Source of the DNA: Owenia fusiformis
Taxonomy: Eukaryota > Annelida > Polychaeta > Sabellida > Oweniidae
Assembly (NCBI GenBank): GCA_903813345.2
Contig: CAIIXF020000006.1
Coordinates: 14,572,348-14,636,347, forward strand
Reading direction: 5' to 3'
Length of the DNA: 64,000 bases
The notes beneath the pieces were generated by a model. The model saw only the letters and a program-made list of their open reading frames with translations. It searched no databases and was not told where the DNA came from. Below, in pieces: positions 35,260-48,900 of this stretch. Within the stretch, counting starts at the first letter, position 1. Every line of letters starts with the position of its first letter. The position numbers and the translations under genes are program-made.

Positions 35260-36956
35260 ATGTCTCATGTCAAAGATGAAGATGTCCTCGTACAAAATGT
35301 ATTTGAGCTCAGAAAGCGTTTACAGAAAACAGAGCAGAGCTTAAAGAAAATCAACTCTATTGAAAAAGGGTTAGTGATAGATGTTGTACATACATGTACA
35401 TTTACAGGCCTGTCAACTGTCCCGCAATTTGCGTATTTGTCACGCATTTGCTGAAGAATTTGAAGTCACGCCAGTTTTTTTTGCGTGACAGAAAATGTCA
35501 CGCAAATACGCATTTTACCTGGTAATTGTCAAGCAAAAATATTTCTGTAGAAATTTTTTCGAAATATGTTTACGATACGGTAAAAATACGAACGTCGGAA
35601 AAAAACCGAACGCAATTTGTTCGGATTTGTCACGCGAATCCCGTATATGTCACGCATGTTCATTGGAAATTTTCGTACCTACCCCCCCCACCCCCCCCAC
35701 CCCCCCCCCCCCCCCGTTGACGATATCGCGAGCGTAGGTAGCGCGAAAAATTTGAGGTGATCAAACTTTGGCCAAAGGTGTTTAAAAGTTGGCCAAAGGT
35801 GTTCAAAATTTGGACAAAAGTGTTCAGATTTGGATTTAGGTGTCCAACATTTTGAAGTCACTCGTATTAGGTGGTCCCAAGTTGACAGCCCTGCATTTAT
35901 GTGAAACTATTTTTGGTATTAACCCCAAGTTTACTGATAAAGATGCTTCATTCTTGTCCAACAATGATATAAAGAAAGAGAATAATATAATACAGATAAT
36001 AATTACTTGTGAAATACCCAATTTATAACATGATACTGCTTGGTATTTGTATCTTGTAAGTTACTTTGGAAGCTGAGAAACTTTATATTGTCCAATTTCT
36101 TTCTTTACTTGACATCTTGACATCTTTCACTGGCCGTTGCAGTAATTATGCAAATCAATAATAGAGAAGTTATTGTTTGCCTTTTCAAATTTAATAACAG
36201 TATGCCTGGATTATTATGACATTATTTAAGCCATTAAAGACTATTTACATCTGTGTTAGTATTACTTTTCCAGATAATGACATTTTGTAATGTTGATGCT
36301 TTCTATATGTCACCACCAATAACATTCTCAAGGTCAAAAAAGGTCAAAAAGATGTTTTTTCAACTTGCTTCAAATTGATCAATTTTTTTCAAAATCATCT
36401 CCAAGTTCTCAAAACTTGAACTCTGACTATAGATTTGACCTTAAATGACATCCTCAAGGTCATAAAAGATTTTACCTTTAGATTTGAAATTCCACCTTCA
36501 ATGACCTTCTCAGGGTCGATCAAAAAAGTCTTTTTTAACTTGCTTCAAATTTCACCAATTTTTTTTTCAAAATCATCTACAAGATCTCAGAAATTCAAAT
36601 CTGACTTAAGATTGAACAATATCATGAGCAAGTAGGTGGTGACATTTTGTCATGTTAATGCTTTGTTTTTATCATATTATGTGTATATCTTAAAAACTAA
36701 GTAATACTGCTACATACATGTAATGTCATCTATCTGTTTCAGTACACATTCCCTCAGACGTCACTCTCCTGATAGGGATCGTCCTCCTCCCTTGAGACTC
36801 GAGGACTTAACTCCCGATCACATGTCTGATTGGGATGCTGAGAGGACAGAATTATTGAGTGCTAGATCAACTGGCAGCGCCAGTATTCCACTAGGAGCAT
36901 CTTTCATGGACTACAAGAGAAATGCACCAACTTTTAGTACCCCAAGGGAGGGAAAG
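35260..36956 (+). CDS. CCDC18: CCDC18-like exons 1-2: N-terminal head (residues 1-108)
   Basis: Exon 1 encodes MSHVKDEDVLVQNVFELRKR and a short helix. Its donor is GTTAGT, after GG of a split Gly codon; an acceptor at 35215-35216 suggests an upstream non-coding exon. Exon 2 (36743-36956) encodes a low-complexity, Pro/Arg/Ser-rich head (HSPDRDRPPPLRLEDLTPDH, then SARSTGSASIPLGASFMDYK). Its donor GTTTGT is also weak. This head is the least conserved part of the match, comparable to the serine-rich N-terminus of the vertebrate protein. Confidence 0.8.
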
Positions 36957-39900
36957 GTTTGTGGCTTTTATATTACATTGAATGTCTAGAATTTTTTTTG
37001 CATTAAGTCTCTGGATTACTCTCTGGTCCCATATCTGTTTCACATTAGAAGTGATGTGTAAGGGGGAATCAAGCGCTTGAATTTAGAAATGATAGTAAAA
37101 TGTTCATTATAAAGAAGCACCTGTTTGGACAATCATTACATGACAAATGTAGAATGTTGAAGGTGAAAATTAACTGGATATGTCTTGTACAGCTATTCTT
37201 TTATTTGGTACCTATCTATGATACAATATGTATTAGCATAGGCATGAAACATTATTATCCCATCGAACGAAGTTCGGAGGGATATAGGGAACGCCTCCGT
37301 CCGTCCGTCCGTCCGTCCGTACGTCCGTCCGTCCGTCCGTCCGTACGTACGTCCATCCGTCCGTCCGTCCGTCCGGGCAATAACTCAAATACCGTTGGCG
37401 CAATTTTGTTCATATTTTGTACACATATACCCTATGGGGGTAGAAGTTCTGCTCGAAAGCCGATTTTCAAAATGGCCGCTCATTTCAAAATGGCGGCCAT
37501 TTTAGTGCCGATTTTACAGTAATTTAGGTGTAATATGTAAAACTGTAATAGCAATATGTTTTAAATGTAAAAAAATTATAAAGGACATTAATAATGCTAC
37601 AAATGTAGATATTAAAGAAGCACATGGCAGCCATCTTGAAAAATGGCGGCCTTTACTCGTCATTTTACGAATTTTGCTATAACTCAAAAAATAGTGGAGC
37701 GATTTTGTTCATATTTGGTATGTGAATACTATAAGCATTGCACACTGTCTAAAAACACTTTTGGTAGAAGGCGGCCATTTTGAAAAATGGCCGCCATTTT
37801 AACTTATTTTACTATAACTCGAAAAGTAGTGGAGCGATTTTGTTTATATTTGGTATGTGAATACTATAAGCATGGCACACTGTCCTATGACACTTTTGGT
37901 AGAAGGCGGCCATTTTGAAAAAAAAATTGAAAACGTATTTTACTATAACTCGAAAAGTAGTGGAGCGATTTTGTTCATATTTGGTATGTGAATACTATAA
38001 GTATGGCACACTGTCCTATGGCACTTTTGGTAGAAGGCGGCCATTTTGAAAATTTTTTTGAAAAATGGCCGCCATTTTAACGTATTTTACTAAACTCGAA
38101 AAGTAGTGGAGTGATTTTGTTCATATTTGGTATGTGAATACTATAAGCATGGCACACTGTCTATTTCTAATGACACTTTTGGTAGACGGTGGCCATTTTG
38201 AAAAATGGCCGCCATTTTAACATATTTTACTATAACTCGAAAAGTAGTGGAGCGATTTTGTTCATATTTGATATGTGAATACTTTAAGCATGGCACATTG
38301 TCTAATAAAACTTTGGGGAGTAGTTGGCCATTTTGAAAAATGGCCACCATTTTTATGTGTGTAATTTTACAAGTACGTGTGAGATTTTTCAAAAATTTTA
38401 GAGGTGGCTACTTAAAAGCATATTATTTCTTCTGATGACAACTTGGCTAGTGAGCAACCATTTTGAAAATGGTGGCCTTTCTGGTGTGTTGTTTTATGAT
38501 ATTTGCTATTCGTTTGTAAAAATGCCAGCCATTTCTGTTCGATGGGATTCGCTACGCTTTGGCGTTGCCGTTGTTCTGGTTTGTGTTTATTATCCTATCG
38601 AACGAAGTTCAGAGGGATATAGGGAACTCCTCCGTCCGTCCGTCCGTCCGTCCGTCCGGGCAATAACTCAAATACCGTTGGCCCGATTTTGTTCATATTT
38701 TGCACACATATACCCAATGGGGGTAGAAGTTCTGCTTGAAAACTGATTTTCAAAATGGCCACTCATTTAAAAATGGCGGCCATTTTAGTGCCGATTTTAC
38801 AGTAATTTAGGTACTGCATATAAAACTGCAATAGCAATATGTTTTAAATGTAAAAAAGTTATATAGGACATTGATTAAGCTAGAAATGTAAATACAGAAG
38901 AAATACATGGCAGCCATCTTGAAAAATGCTTGCCTTTGAAAAATGGCTGTCAATTTTACATTTTTTACTGTAACTCGAAAAGTATTGGAGCGATTTTGTT
39001 CATATTTGATATGTGAATACTTTAAGCATGGCACATTGTCTAATAAAACTTTGGGGAGTAGTTGGCCATTTTGAAAAATGGCCACCATTCTTATGTTGAA
39101 GATCACAGTAGAGTTTCCCATAGGTGGCCATTATAACATTTTACCCTGTATCTTATTAACAATTAGTATCCAAGCCTAGTGCAACATACCACAGTGTTCG
39201 GGAGAGACTCGCCTAGCCTGCTATAACAATCTTGCCATGGGTTGTCCACCGAATTTTTGAAATAAATAAACTTGAAGACACTAACCCCCTCTATCGTCAG
39301 ATTTCTCAGAGAATTCTGGTAAAATCACCAAGGTCAAAATCACTCCGCCGCCAGCTTAAAATGAGATTTCCCACTGAACTCTGACATGTTTTCAGATAAA
39401 TTAGGACCTACCCTATAAATATTTATTCCCGATTCACTTCCCAAACGCTAGATGGCGCTCCAATGGGGTAGGGAAGGAGAAAATGACTTTTTATTCAGAA
39501 AACCAAATCACTAACGGTAACCGCTAATGTCCTTACTCAGGACTTTATCCTAATAGTAAACTGAATTAGTTTGTTTTCTTCCAACATGGTTATATTAGCA
39601 TTGTAGGCATTATCCCGATCACAATGATATATAACAATCCTATATTTGAGAAAAAGCACGGAGGAAAATTCAATCCTTATAGACACAGGTCCTTTTAGCA
39701 AAATTCAGGAAATTTGATTTTGAGATTTCTTGAAATTTCTTTGGGGTAGGGGTACACCTTACAGATTGCATCACAGATTGAGTACACCCAACTGAGGTGA
39801 ACATGGCCATATGGGGTATCATTGGAAAGCGATTTCTACTACCTTTCAAGTGATATCCATGCCAAGGCGTTCAATTGCATCTTATGACGTCATATTGGTA

Positions 39901-42900
39901 GGAAGAAACAAAGGTTCATTCAAAACTGCCCCGAAAACAATTGAATGGCACGGGAGAATGGAATTCGGGGTACTTGGCACAGTGGCCTCGCCCCCAAAAC
40001 ACCAAAATTGCTTCAAAATGTCACGATTTTGGTAGCATTGTTCAGCTAAGATACAGCCCTTTAATATTGTATGCGCTATTAGGCTTCTCAATGAACTAAA
40101 AAAACTCAAAAAGGGATAAAACCTTCAAAATGCCCCAAAAAAGCGCCTTCTAATAGTAAACTGAATTAGTTTGTTTTCTTCCAACATGGTTATATTAGCA
40201 TTGTAGGCATTATCCCGATCACAATGATATATAACAATCCTATATTTGAGAAAAAGCACGGAGGAAAATTCAATCCTTATAGACACAGGTCCTTTTAGCA
40301 AAATTCAGGAAATTTGATTTTGAGATTTCTTGAAATTTCTTTGGGGTAGGGGTACACCTTACAGATTGCATCACAGATTGAGTACACCCAACTGAGGTGA
40401 ACATGGCCATATGGGGTATCATTGGAAAGCGATTTCTACTACCTTTCAAGTGATATCCATGCCAAGGCGTTCAATTGCATCTTATGACGTCATATTGGTA
40501 GGAAGAAACAAAGGTTCATTCAAAACTGCCCCGAAAACAATTGAATGGCACGGGAGAATGGAATTCGGGGTACTTGGCACAGTGGCCTCGCCCCCAAAAC
40601 ACCAAAATTGCTTCAAAATGTCACGATTTTGGTAGCATTGTTCAGCTAAGATACAGCCCTTTAATATTGTATGCGCTATTAGGCTTCTCAATGAACTATA
40701 AAAACTCAAAAAGGGATAAAACCTTCAAAATGCCCCAAAAAAGCGCCTTCTAATAGGTTGAAGATCACAGTAGAGTTTCCCATAGGTGGCCATTATAACA
40801 TTTTACCCTGTATCTTATTAACGATTAGTATCCAAGCCTAGTGCAACATACCACAGTGTTCGGGAGAGACTCGCCTAGCCTGCTATAACAATCTTGCCAT
40901 GGGTTGTCCACCGAATTTTTGAAATAAATAAACTTGAAGACACTAACCCCCTCTATCGTCAGATTTCTCAGAGAATTCTGGTAAAATCACCAAGGTCAAA
41001 ATCACTCCGCCGCCAGCTTAAAATGAGATTTCCCACTGAACTCTGACATGTTTTCAGATAAATTAGGACCTACCCTATAAATATTTATTCCCGATTCACT
41101 TCCCAAACGCTAGATGGCGCTCCAATGGGGTAGTGAAGGAGAAAATGACTTTTTATTCAGAAAACCAAATCACTAACGGTAACCGCTAATGTCCTTACTC
41201 AGGACTATATCCTAAAACTTTGGGGAGTAGTTGGCCATTTTGAAAAATGGCTACCATTCTTATGTGTGTTATTTTACATTTTTTATTATAATTCAAAAAG
41301 TAATAGAGCGATTTTGTTCATATTTGATATGTGAATACGTAAGGGTTGCATACTGTCTTATGACATTTTGGGTAGTAGGCGGCAATTTTAAAAAATGGCC
41401 AGCATTTACATGTATGTGTGTGCAATTTTTTAAAAATTTTATATGTGACTATTACCTCTTTTGATGACAACTTGGCTAGTGAGCAACCATTTTGAAAATG
41501 GTGGCCTTTCTTTTGGGTGTTATATTATGATATTTGCTATATATTTTGTTTTGTAAAAATGCCAGTCATTTCTGTTCGATGGGATTCGCTACACTTTTGC
41601 GTTGCCATTGTTCTGGTTACCATTAAATATTATGCAATGCTTATTATCTGTTAAGTACTTAAAAAGAAACAAACACTTAGAATGCATTTAAGTTAAGAGA
41701 AACATCTAATGCAATATACTAGTACTCAAAGTGAATACTGTAGTTGACGAGATCAAAGATATTGCCAGATCGGGGTCTGCGGGGTAGCAGATGCATGCAT
41801 GCAATACAATGCCTGGCTAAAGATAGTACACAAAGTGAATACTTAAGTTAATGAGAATAAGTTGATAGCCAGATCAGGGCCTGTTGGGTAGCAGGTACAT
41901 ATATACAGTATTTTACACTAGCTTTATAATAAATCCAACTGCTATGTCAGAACATTCACCAAAGTGCAAACAAGTGTATCAGTATCTCTATGGTTCTAAA
42001 AAATGCTGTCAGATTACTGGTTGAATAATAATAGATATATATCAAATAAGCTCAACTTCCACAAAATATGTCAAAAGATGGGTATCGATATGACGAACTT
42101 TTTGAACACACGTTTCTCTAAAATCAGTCATCAAAAAATTCTGAAAATTTTACACATTGTCAATTTAATGGTGATCTTTTGAATGGTAACAATATACTTT
42201 GAAATAGATCCATATACTTTTCTCTATATTGTTTTAGAAAACACATCGGACACTTCTTTTGTTCTTGGTATCATATGTTCGGAATGAAATGAAACATCTA
42301 TCCGAACCTCATTGGAACAAAATGACATAAACACAACGTTTTTTGTTTTAATTTTTTGAATACTTTTTCTAAAATCAACCAAAATTTCCTTTGTACAACT
42401 ATATAATATTGGGAAGTCTAAGAAAATGTTGTATATGCTATTTTGTTCAAACAAGCTTCGGAAAGATGTTTTGTTTCATTCTCAAAAATTGGTAAAAAGG
42501 AACAAAAAACAATTGCATTAAAAAACAAAAAATGTTAACAAAAACAGTTATACAAAATATATATAATTTTTTTCGCATTAAATTGTTGTCAATCAGTCAA
42601 CATTACATAAGGGACCGTATTTTTCTACAGAATGTTTTCAATAACTGGTTTAAGAGAAAAACATTGTTGAATTCAGTTCTCCATATCGATACCAATCCTT
42701 AACAAAAGTTGTCAAAGTTCACCTCAACCACGTGAATTGTGAATATTGAAATAAACTGCACGAGTGTCCTTGACCTAGAATCAAGGACAACAACATTGGA
42801 ATTAAAATATAAACAAACTTTGGAATCGGCTAAAATACACGAGAAATACACAATGGCATCTAATATTAATGAAAGAAGGGGTAAGTTAAACTTTTGTGTG

Positions 42901-45900
42901 ACCGTTTGAGTAAAAATAAAATGTAGCTAACTAATGTAACAAAACTAGAATCGAACAGTCATCACATTGACATATATTGCAATTGGATGCATCCTCCCGA
43001 TAGATATCTATCATTGGGTCCTTTTCACACAATTCTTAAGTAATTTTATACCAAAATAGTCTGAAATGAATGAATGAGTTTTGTTTTCACATTTTACCAA
43101 CTCGCGATCTTCAAGGTCATGTCAGGGTCGTGAACTTTTGCTTTTGTATAACATTAGATCGATATATAATGGTCTCTTGTAGAAATAATAAAGAAAATTG
43201 TGAAAAACAAGTCTTTCAATTCGTGGGGCACCAGTTGAAACCAGGAAGCGAGTATATTGTCGATGTATATTTTGCCTTGAATAAGTCATCGATGCAACAC
43301 GATAAACTTTTGATTTTAGATATCACAAATGAGTTTGCGTCACAGGAAACGCAGGGGGCTTTTTTCTGCGTCCTCTCCCAGAAATCAGCGTAAAATACGT
43401 AAAAACGTGGCTAGCGCGGCCTCTGTAATAGTCAATTATACATATAATGATATTCAACGATATTTATAAATATGACAGGTCTTTCATAATCTGAAATTCA
43501 GACTGCCCTTCAAAAAATCATAGAGCTTTTGGAACAATATTGGTGTATCAGTTATTGTACATTTATGCCAAATATTACAACCTGAATTATGTTTGTTCTA
43601 TAGATGCATTAAGTAGAATTAGTTTCATACAACATTGTTTGTTATCCAGGATTAAGGGTACTGAACCCTATTTAGGAATCACGCATTTAAACATGTGACC
43701 GGGTTTCATAATTGTCATAACAGGTTGATTGATGATTCTTGGTTTCATAATCGTCATAACAGGTTGATTGATGATTCTTGAGCTATAAGGACACCTAGTA
43801 TAAAATGGAAATATGAAAACCATTAACTCAGTATTCGACACACGGTGCATAAATGAGCAGTAAGATTCTATGGTCACTTATTTGGAGTAAATCTGTTAAT
43901 TGGAATATAATTATATATTTCGAGTGATGACCAACATATAACTGGACAAAATGACAAAACCAACCATAGATTACTTTACGAAAAATGAAAAAGTCGCTGA
44001 TGACACGAGAGACAAACAGACTTTTGGAGAGATGGTTCAACCTGAATCAAAAAATGAAACCGTTTCAATAAAGGAATATTTTTATCAATGGGTTGATAAT
44101 AGTGTTTTACATGGGATAAAAAATGTTCGTGCCAGCAAAAACATACCACTGAGAATATTTTGGTGTTTGGCTGTTTTGAACTTCACTGTCACATTTGTAG
44201 TGTTTGGCAAACACCAAATATTATTATTCGTATCGATGCCAGTCAAACAAGTTCAAACAATCGGAGCAACACAATTTCAGTTTCCAACTGTCACCATCTG
44301 TCCTTTAAGTGCCTACTCGAGAAGCAATAAAGAAAAATTTCAAGGAAACAGTTCAACAGCATCCAGTCTTTTTTTCAACTCCTTAAACAATTTTGCTAGT
44401 AGCCAGTATTCATTTTCAACAAGTATCATCTCATCAAATCGTCAGTTCACCTATCGAAATATACCTTATGCTGAGCTGCAGCAAATGGGGTATCAGGCAA
44501 AAGATTTCATTGTGTCATGTCGATTTAAAAATGCTAGATGCACATATGAAAACTTTGAGGTACTCGAGTCTGTCGCATACCAAAATTGTTTTAGCTTTGT
44601 AGCTAACAAAACTGTAGATGTCGCTGGTGAACTAATGGGACTCTCCGTTGTTTTATTCACTGAAGATGAAGTGCATTCAGATGCTATAAAAGGTGTTGAC
44701 AAGTACAAAACTATTGCATATACTGCAGCTGATAGACCATCTGATTATAGCGCTGGCGTGAAAGTATTCATTAACCCCCCTGGTACTCCTATTGATGTTG
44801 CTACTGGTGGAATCACTGCAGCTGTTGGCATGACAACAGATATTGGATTAAATGTTGAGAATGTAAAATGGCTAAATGATCCTTATCCTAACCAAGCATG
44901 TGTGCTATCAACTGAGATTGAACATCACCATAATGACACTTACAGCCAAGAGACATGCTTCTCTAACTGTGTTCAGGACTTCTTGATAGAGAGATGTGGG
45001 TGCGGGTCAGTATCATATGCATCAACTCCAAAGGAATCTCCTCCTGAAGATATGTGTGGTTATTTTGCAAATGTTACAATGCGATCCTCCATCTCTGCTG
45101 GTATTTTTGAATGGATATGCTTAGTGCAGAATCAGAAAATGTTCAATGCAACCACAAAGGCAGAATGTAATTGCCCTCCTCCTTGTGACCAGATCACATA
45201 CAAGCCGACTATATCACAGGGGGTGTTTCTTCCAAGCTCCTACCAGTACTCATTCCTAGAGAGGCTAACAGGCACTGCATGTCCAGAGAACAGTTCTGAC
45301 CTGCCCAAATATTACTCCCTCCTAATGGGGGCTGTGATGCATGAAAATGGAACAAAAGTTGACTGTAACAAAGCCCTGGAGACTATTTTAGCAGAGGAAT
45401 TGGTATCTAAGAACTTTCTAAGGGTGAATGTAAAGTTAGCATCCACTTTGGTGTCAACTACAACAATGACCCCTGACTACACAGGGTCTGATCTGTTCAG
45501 TGACCTTGGGGGAACACTGGGACTGTGTCTAGGAGGGAGTATGATAGGTGTGGTAGAAATATTCGAATTACTTGGAGGATTGTTTGTGAAGACTTTATGC
45601 AAGATAAAAGCAACAACAGTGAAACCAATGGCTAAAACATCAAAAACAGCATGGTAATGGAGAGATCATCTATGATCTTGGGGGCTTGCTTCAAGGCTAG
45701 ATTGATTGCATTTAGTACGGAGCAGTAACCTTGTAATTGGCCTATGATATTTCTCTGCTTACAAATATACAAATTTCAGTTTTCAGTCATTTCAGATTGT
45801 GGCAAAGCCAAAAATAAGATTTATTTTGAATTTTACAAAAATTGATGCAACTTACTCCAAAATTGAGGTAGAAGTTTTTTTTTTGTATTTTGCCATTTGA

Positions 45901-48900
45901 GCATGCTCACGCGGTACTAACTTTGACCATTAATTTGAATTTTTGACCTACCAGATGTTTGGAAAACAAGGATTGCAAGTCTCATACTGCACTGTTTTTC
46001 TTCAAACTTTATCCATTAACCTCTTGAATACCCAGAATGACGGATATATCTGTCACAAATAAAATCCATTTGGAACCCAGAAGGACAGATATATCTGTCA
46101 CAGAATTTTTCAATAAAACTGCTCTTACTTCGGCATGTGTTATCCAAGCTTCACAAGTTATGTTTTAAAATGTATGTAATGGGTCCATGTTTACTATTCT
46201 TATAAAATCGAACATAAAAATATTGTGTTTGTAGATGGAAATATCAAAAAACTGGCAAAAAATGAATAATGCTCTGGTTTCAAACCCTTTTTAGAGGCTG
46301 GTATTCAAGAGGTTAAAAGCAAAATAAAATTGCCTTTCTGTCGGTGCATTACTTTATTGTAAAGAATCCCTTGTTCTGGCAGCGTTTTGGTCCAGGGCAC
46401 GCCTTAAGCGTCGGACAGCTGGTCATTATCTGGTTACTTTTGATACTGACCAGTTGATTTTTTCACTGGGTATAGGAAAATAACATTGCAACTGGTCAGT
46501 AATGCCTTTTTGACCAGCAGCTCTGGAATCCTTAGGGCATACACTGTTTTGGTCCCCAGCTGTTAGAAGTCCTCCTTACAGCTGGGGACCAAAATGCCGT
46601 TGGAAGTAGGGACCCTGTTTAAGAGAATATTGTACCAACAGAAAGGGATTTTAGTTATGCTTTGAATGGAATAAGTTTGAAGATAAATGATGCAGTATGA
46701 GACTCTATCCTTGATTTTCAAACATCTGGTAGGTCAAAAATTCAAATTAACGGTCAAAGTTAGTACCGCGTGATGCTGCCATCTCTCAAGATTTCTGACA
46801 GGAAACGATGCCATTGGTTCAAAACAAAGGAAATCAACAAAACACCACCCTAAGCCTGGGAGATGATTTTACTGGCCATGTACTATATTCTATTGAATTT
46901 TAATTTAAGAAATATAGGATGCAGAATTTGAATTTTTGACAATATTAGAAATATAATTCGATCATAATTGTATTATATATTTTTTCATGTACTATTATAT
47001 GCAAATTAAGAGTCAATGATACCACATCCTGCTAGGGTTTCTTAAGCACCCTGTTGAAATGAGCAATAATTTTTTTGTATGATCTGTAAAATGAAGCCTT
47101 CTGATTGGTCAGTTCTTGTGCTGTACCAATCTGTATTGCTACTGAGATTGTCCCCGTTGATCTTCTCCGTCGCAATACAGAAAATATTGGTACGGAGGGG
47201 ACAATCTCAGTTGCATTACAGAAAATCACATGATAAAAACGTTATTGAATGATTTGAAGTGCAATACAGGATATATTCAGTCTCGATATTCTGTATTGGC
47301 ACTCGACTTCATCTTGTTCCAATACAGAATTTCTCGAGCAGAATATATCCTGTTTTTCACTTCAAATCATTCAATAACTTGTAAAATGGTCAATATATCC
47401 AAATATATTTTATGTGGTATTGATAGATTATTATAATCAGTTCTAGCAACCATATCAATACTGTTAGTCTATGTGTATTGTTATATTTTATCGTCTACTG
47501 TCTATTGTAGTTTATTCCTGTCATTTACATAGACATGTATAAGTACACTTCCCTCGATAAGTTTGGCAAATGGAAATTCTCTTTCAGATCACTTATCAAA
47601 GTGCTTAATATCCTGAACTCTTGTTATTAACAAAATCTAAATTCAAACAGGCATTTGATATACTACCCAATGATAACTTCCAGTGTATTGATTGTAGAAT
47701 GATTATTATAGATTCTTGATTAGATATGATTATCCCATCGAACGAAGTTCGGAGGGATATAGGGAACGCCTCCGTCCGTCCGTCCGTTTGTCCGTCCGTA
47801 CGTCCGTCCGTCCGTCCGTCCGTCCGTCCGGGCAATAACTCAAATACCGTTGGCCCGATTTTGTTCATATTTTGTACACATATACCCTATGGGGGTAGAA
47901 GTTCTGCTCGAAAGCCGATTTTCAAAATGGCTACTCATTTCAAAATGGCGGCCATTTTAGTGCCGATTTTACAGTAATTTAGGTGTAATATGTAAAACTG
48001 TAATAGCTATATGTTTTAAATGTAAAAAAATTATAAAGGACATTAATAATGCTACAAATGTAGATATTAAAGAAGCACATGGCAGCCATCTTGAAAAATG
48101 GCGGCCTTTACTTGTCATTTTACGATTTTTGCTATAACTCAAAAAATAGTGGAGCGATTTTGTTCATATTTGGTATGTGAATACTATAAGCATTGCACAC
48201 TGTCTAAAGACACTTTTGGTAGAAGGCGGCCATTTTGAAAAATGGCTGCCATTTTAACATATTTTACTATAACTCGAAAAGTAGTGGAGCGATTTTGTTC
48301 ATATTTGGTATGTGAATACTATAAGCATGGCACACTGTCCTATGACACTTTTGGTAGAACGGCGGCCATTTTGAAAAAAATTTTGAAAAATGGCCGCCAT
48401 TTTAATGTATTTACTATAACTCGAAAAGTAGTGGAGTGATTTTGTTCATATTTGGTATGTGAATACTATAAGCATGGCACACTGTCTATTTCTAATGACA
48501 CTTTTGGTAGACAGTGGCCATTTTGAAAAATGGCCGCCATTTTAACGTATTTTACTATAACTCGAAAAGTAGTGGAGCGATTTTGTTCATATTTGATATG
48601 TGAATACTTTAAGCATGGCACATTGTCTAATAAAACTTTGGGGCGTAGTCGGCCATTTTGAAAAATGGCCACCATTTTTATGTGTGTTATTTTTTTTACA
48701 AGTACTTGTGCGATTTTTCAAAAATTTTAGAGGTGGCTACTTAAAAGCATATTATTTCTTCTGATGACAACTTGGCTAGTGAGCAACCATGTTGAAAATG
48801 GTGGCCTTTCTGGTGTGTTGTTTTATGATATTTGCTATTCGTTTGTAAAAATGCCAGCCATTTCTGTTCGATGGGATTCGCTACGCTTTGGCGTTGCCGT

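Noticed and set aside
37100-37522. ORF with repeated Ser-Val-Arg-Pro residues (also 38435-38746, 47726-47977, 63318-63638)
   Set aside because: It is the translation of (CCGT)n microsatellite tracts inside the CCATCGAAC elements; the same DNA recurs between genes without codon-level conservation.
39811-40753. Two identical 74-codon ORFs 600 bp apart plus their antisense partners
   Set aside because: Duplicate readings of the B repeat of the A-B-B-A insertion; open on both strands, no family match.
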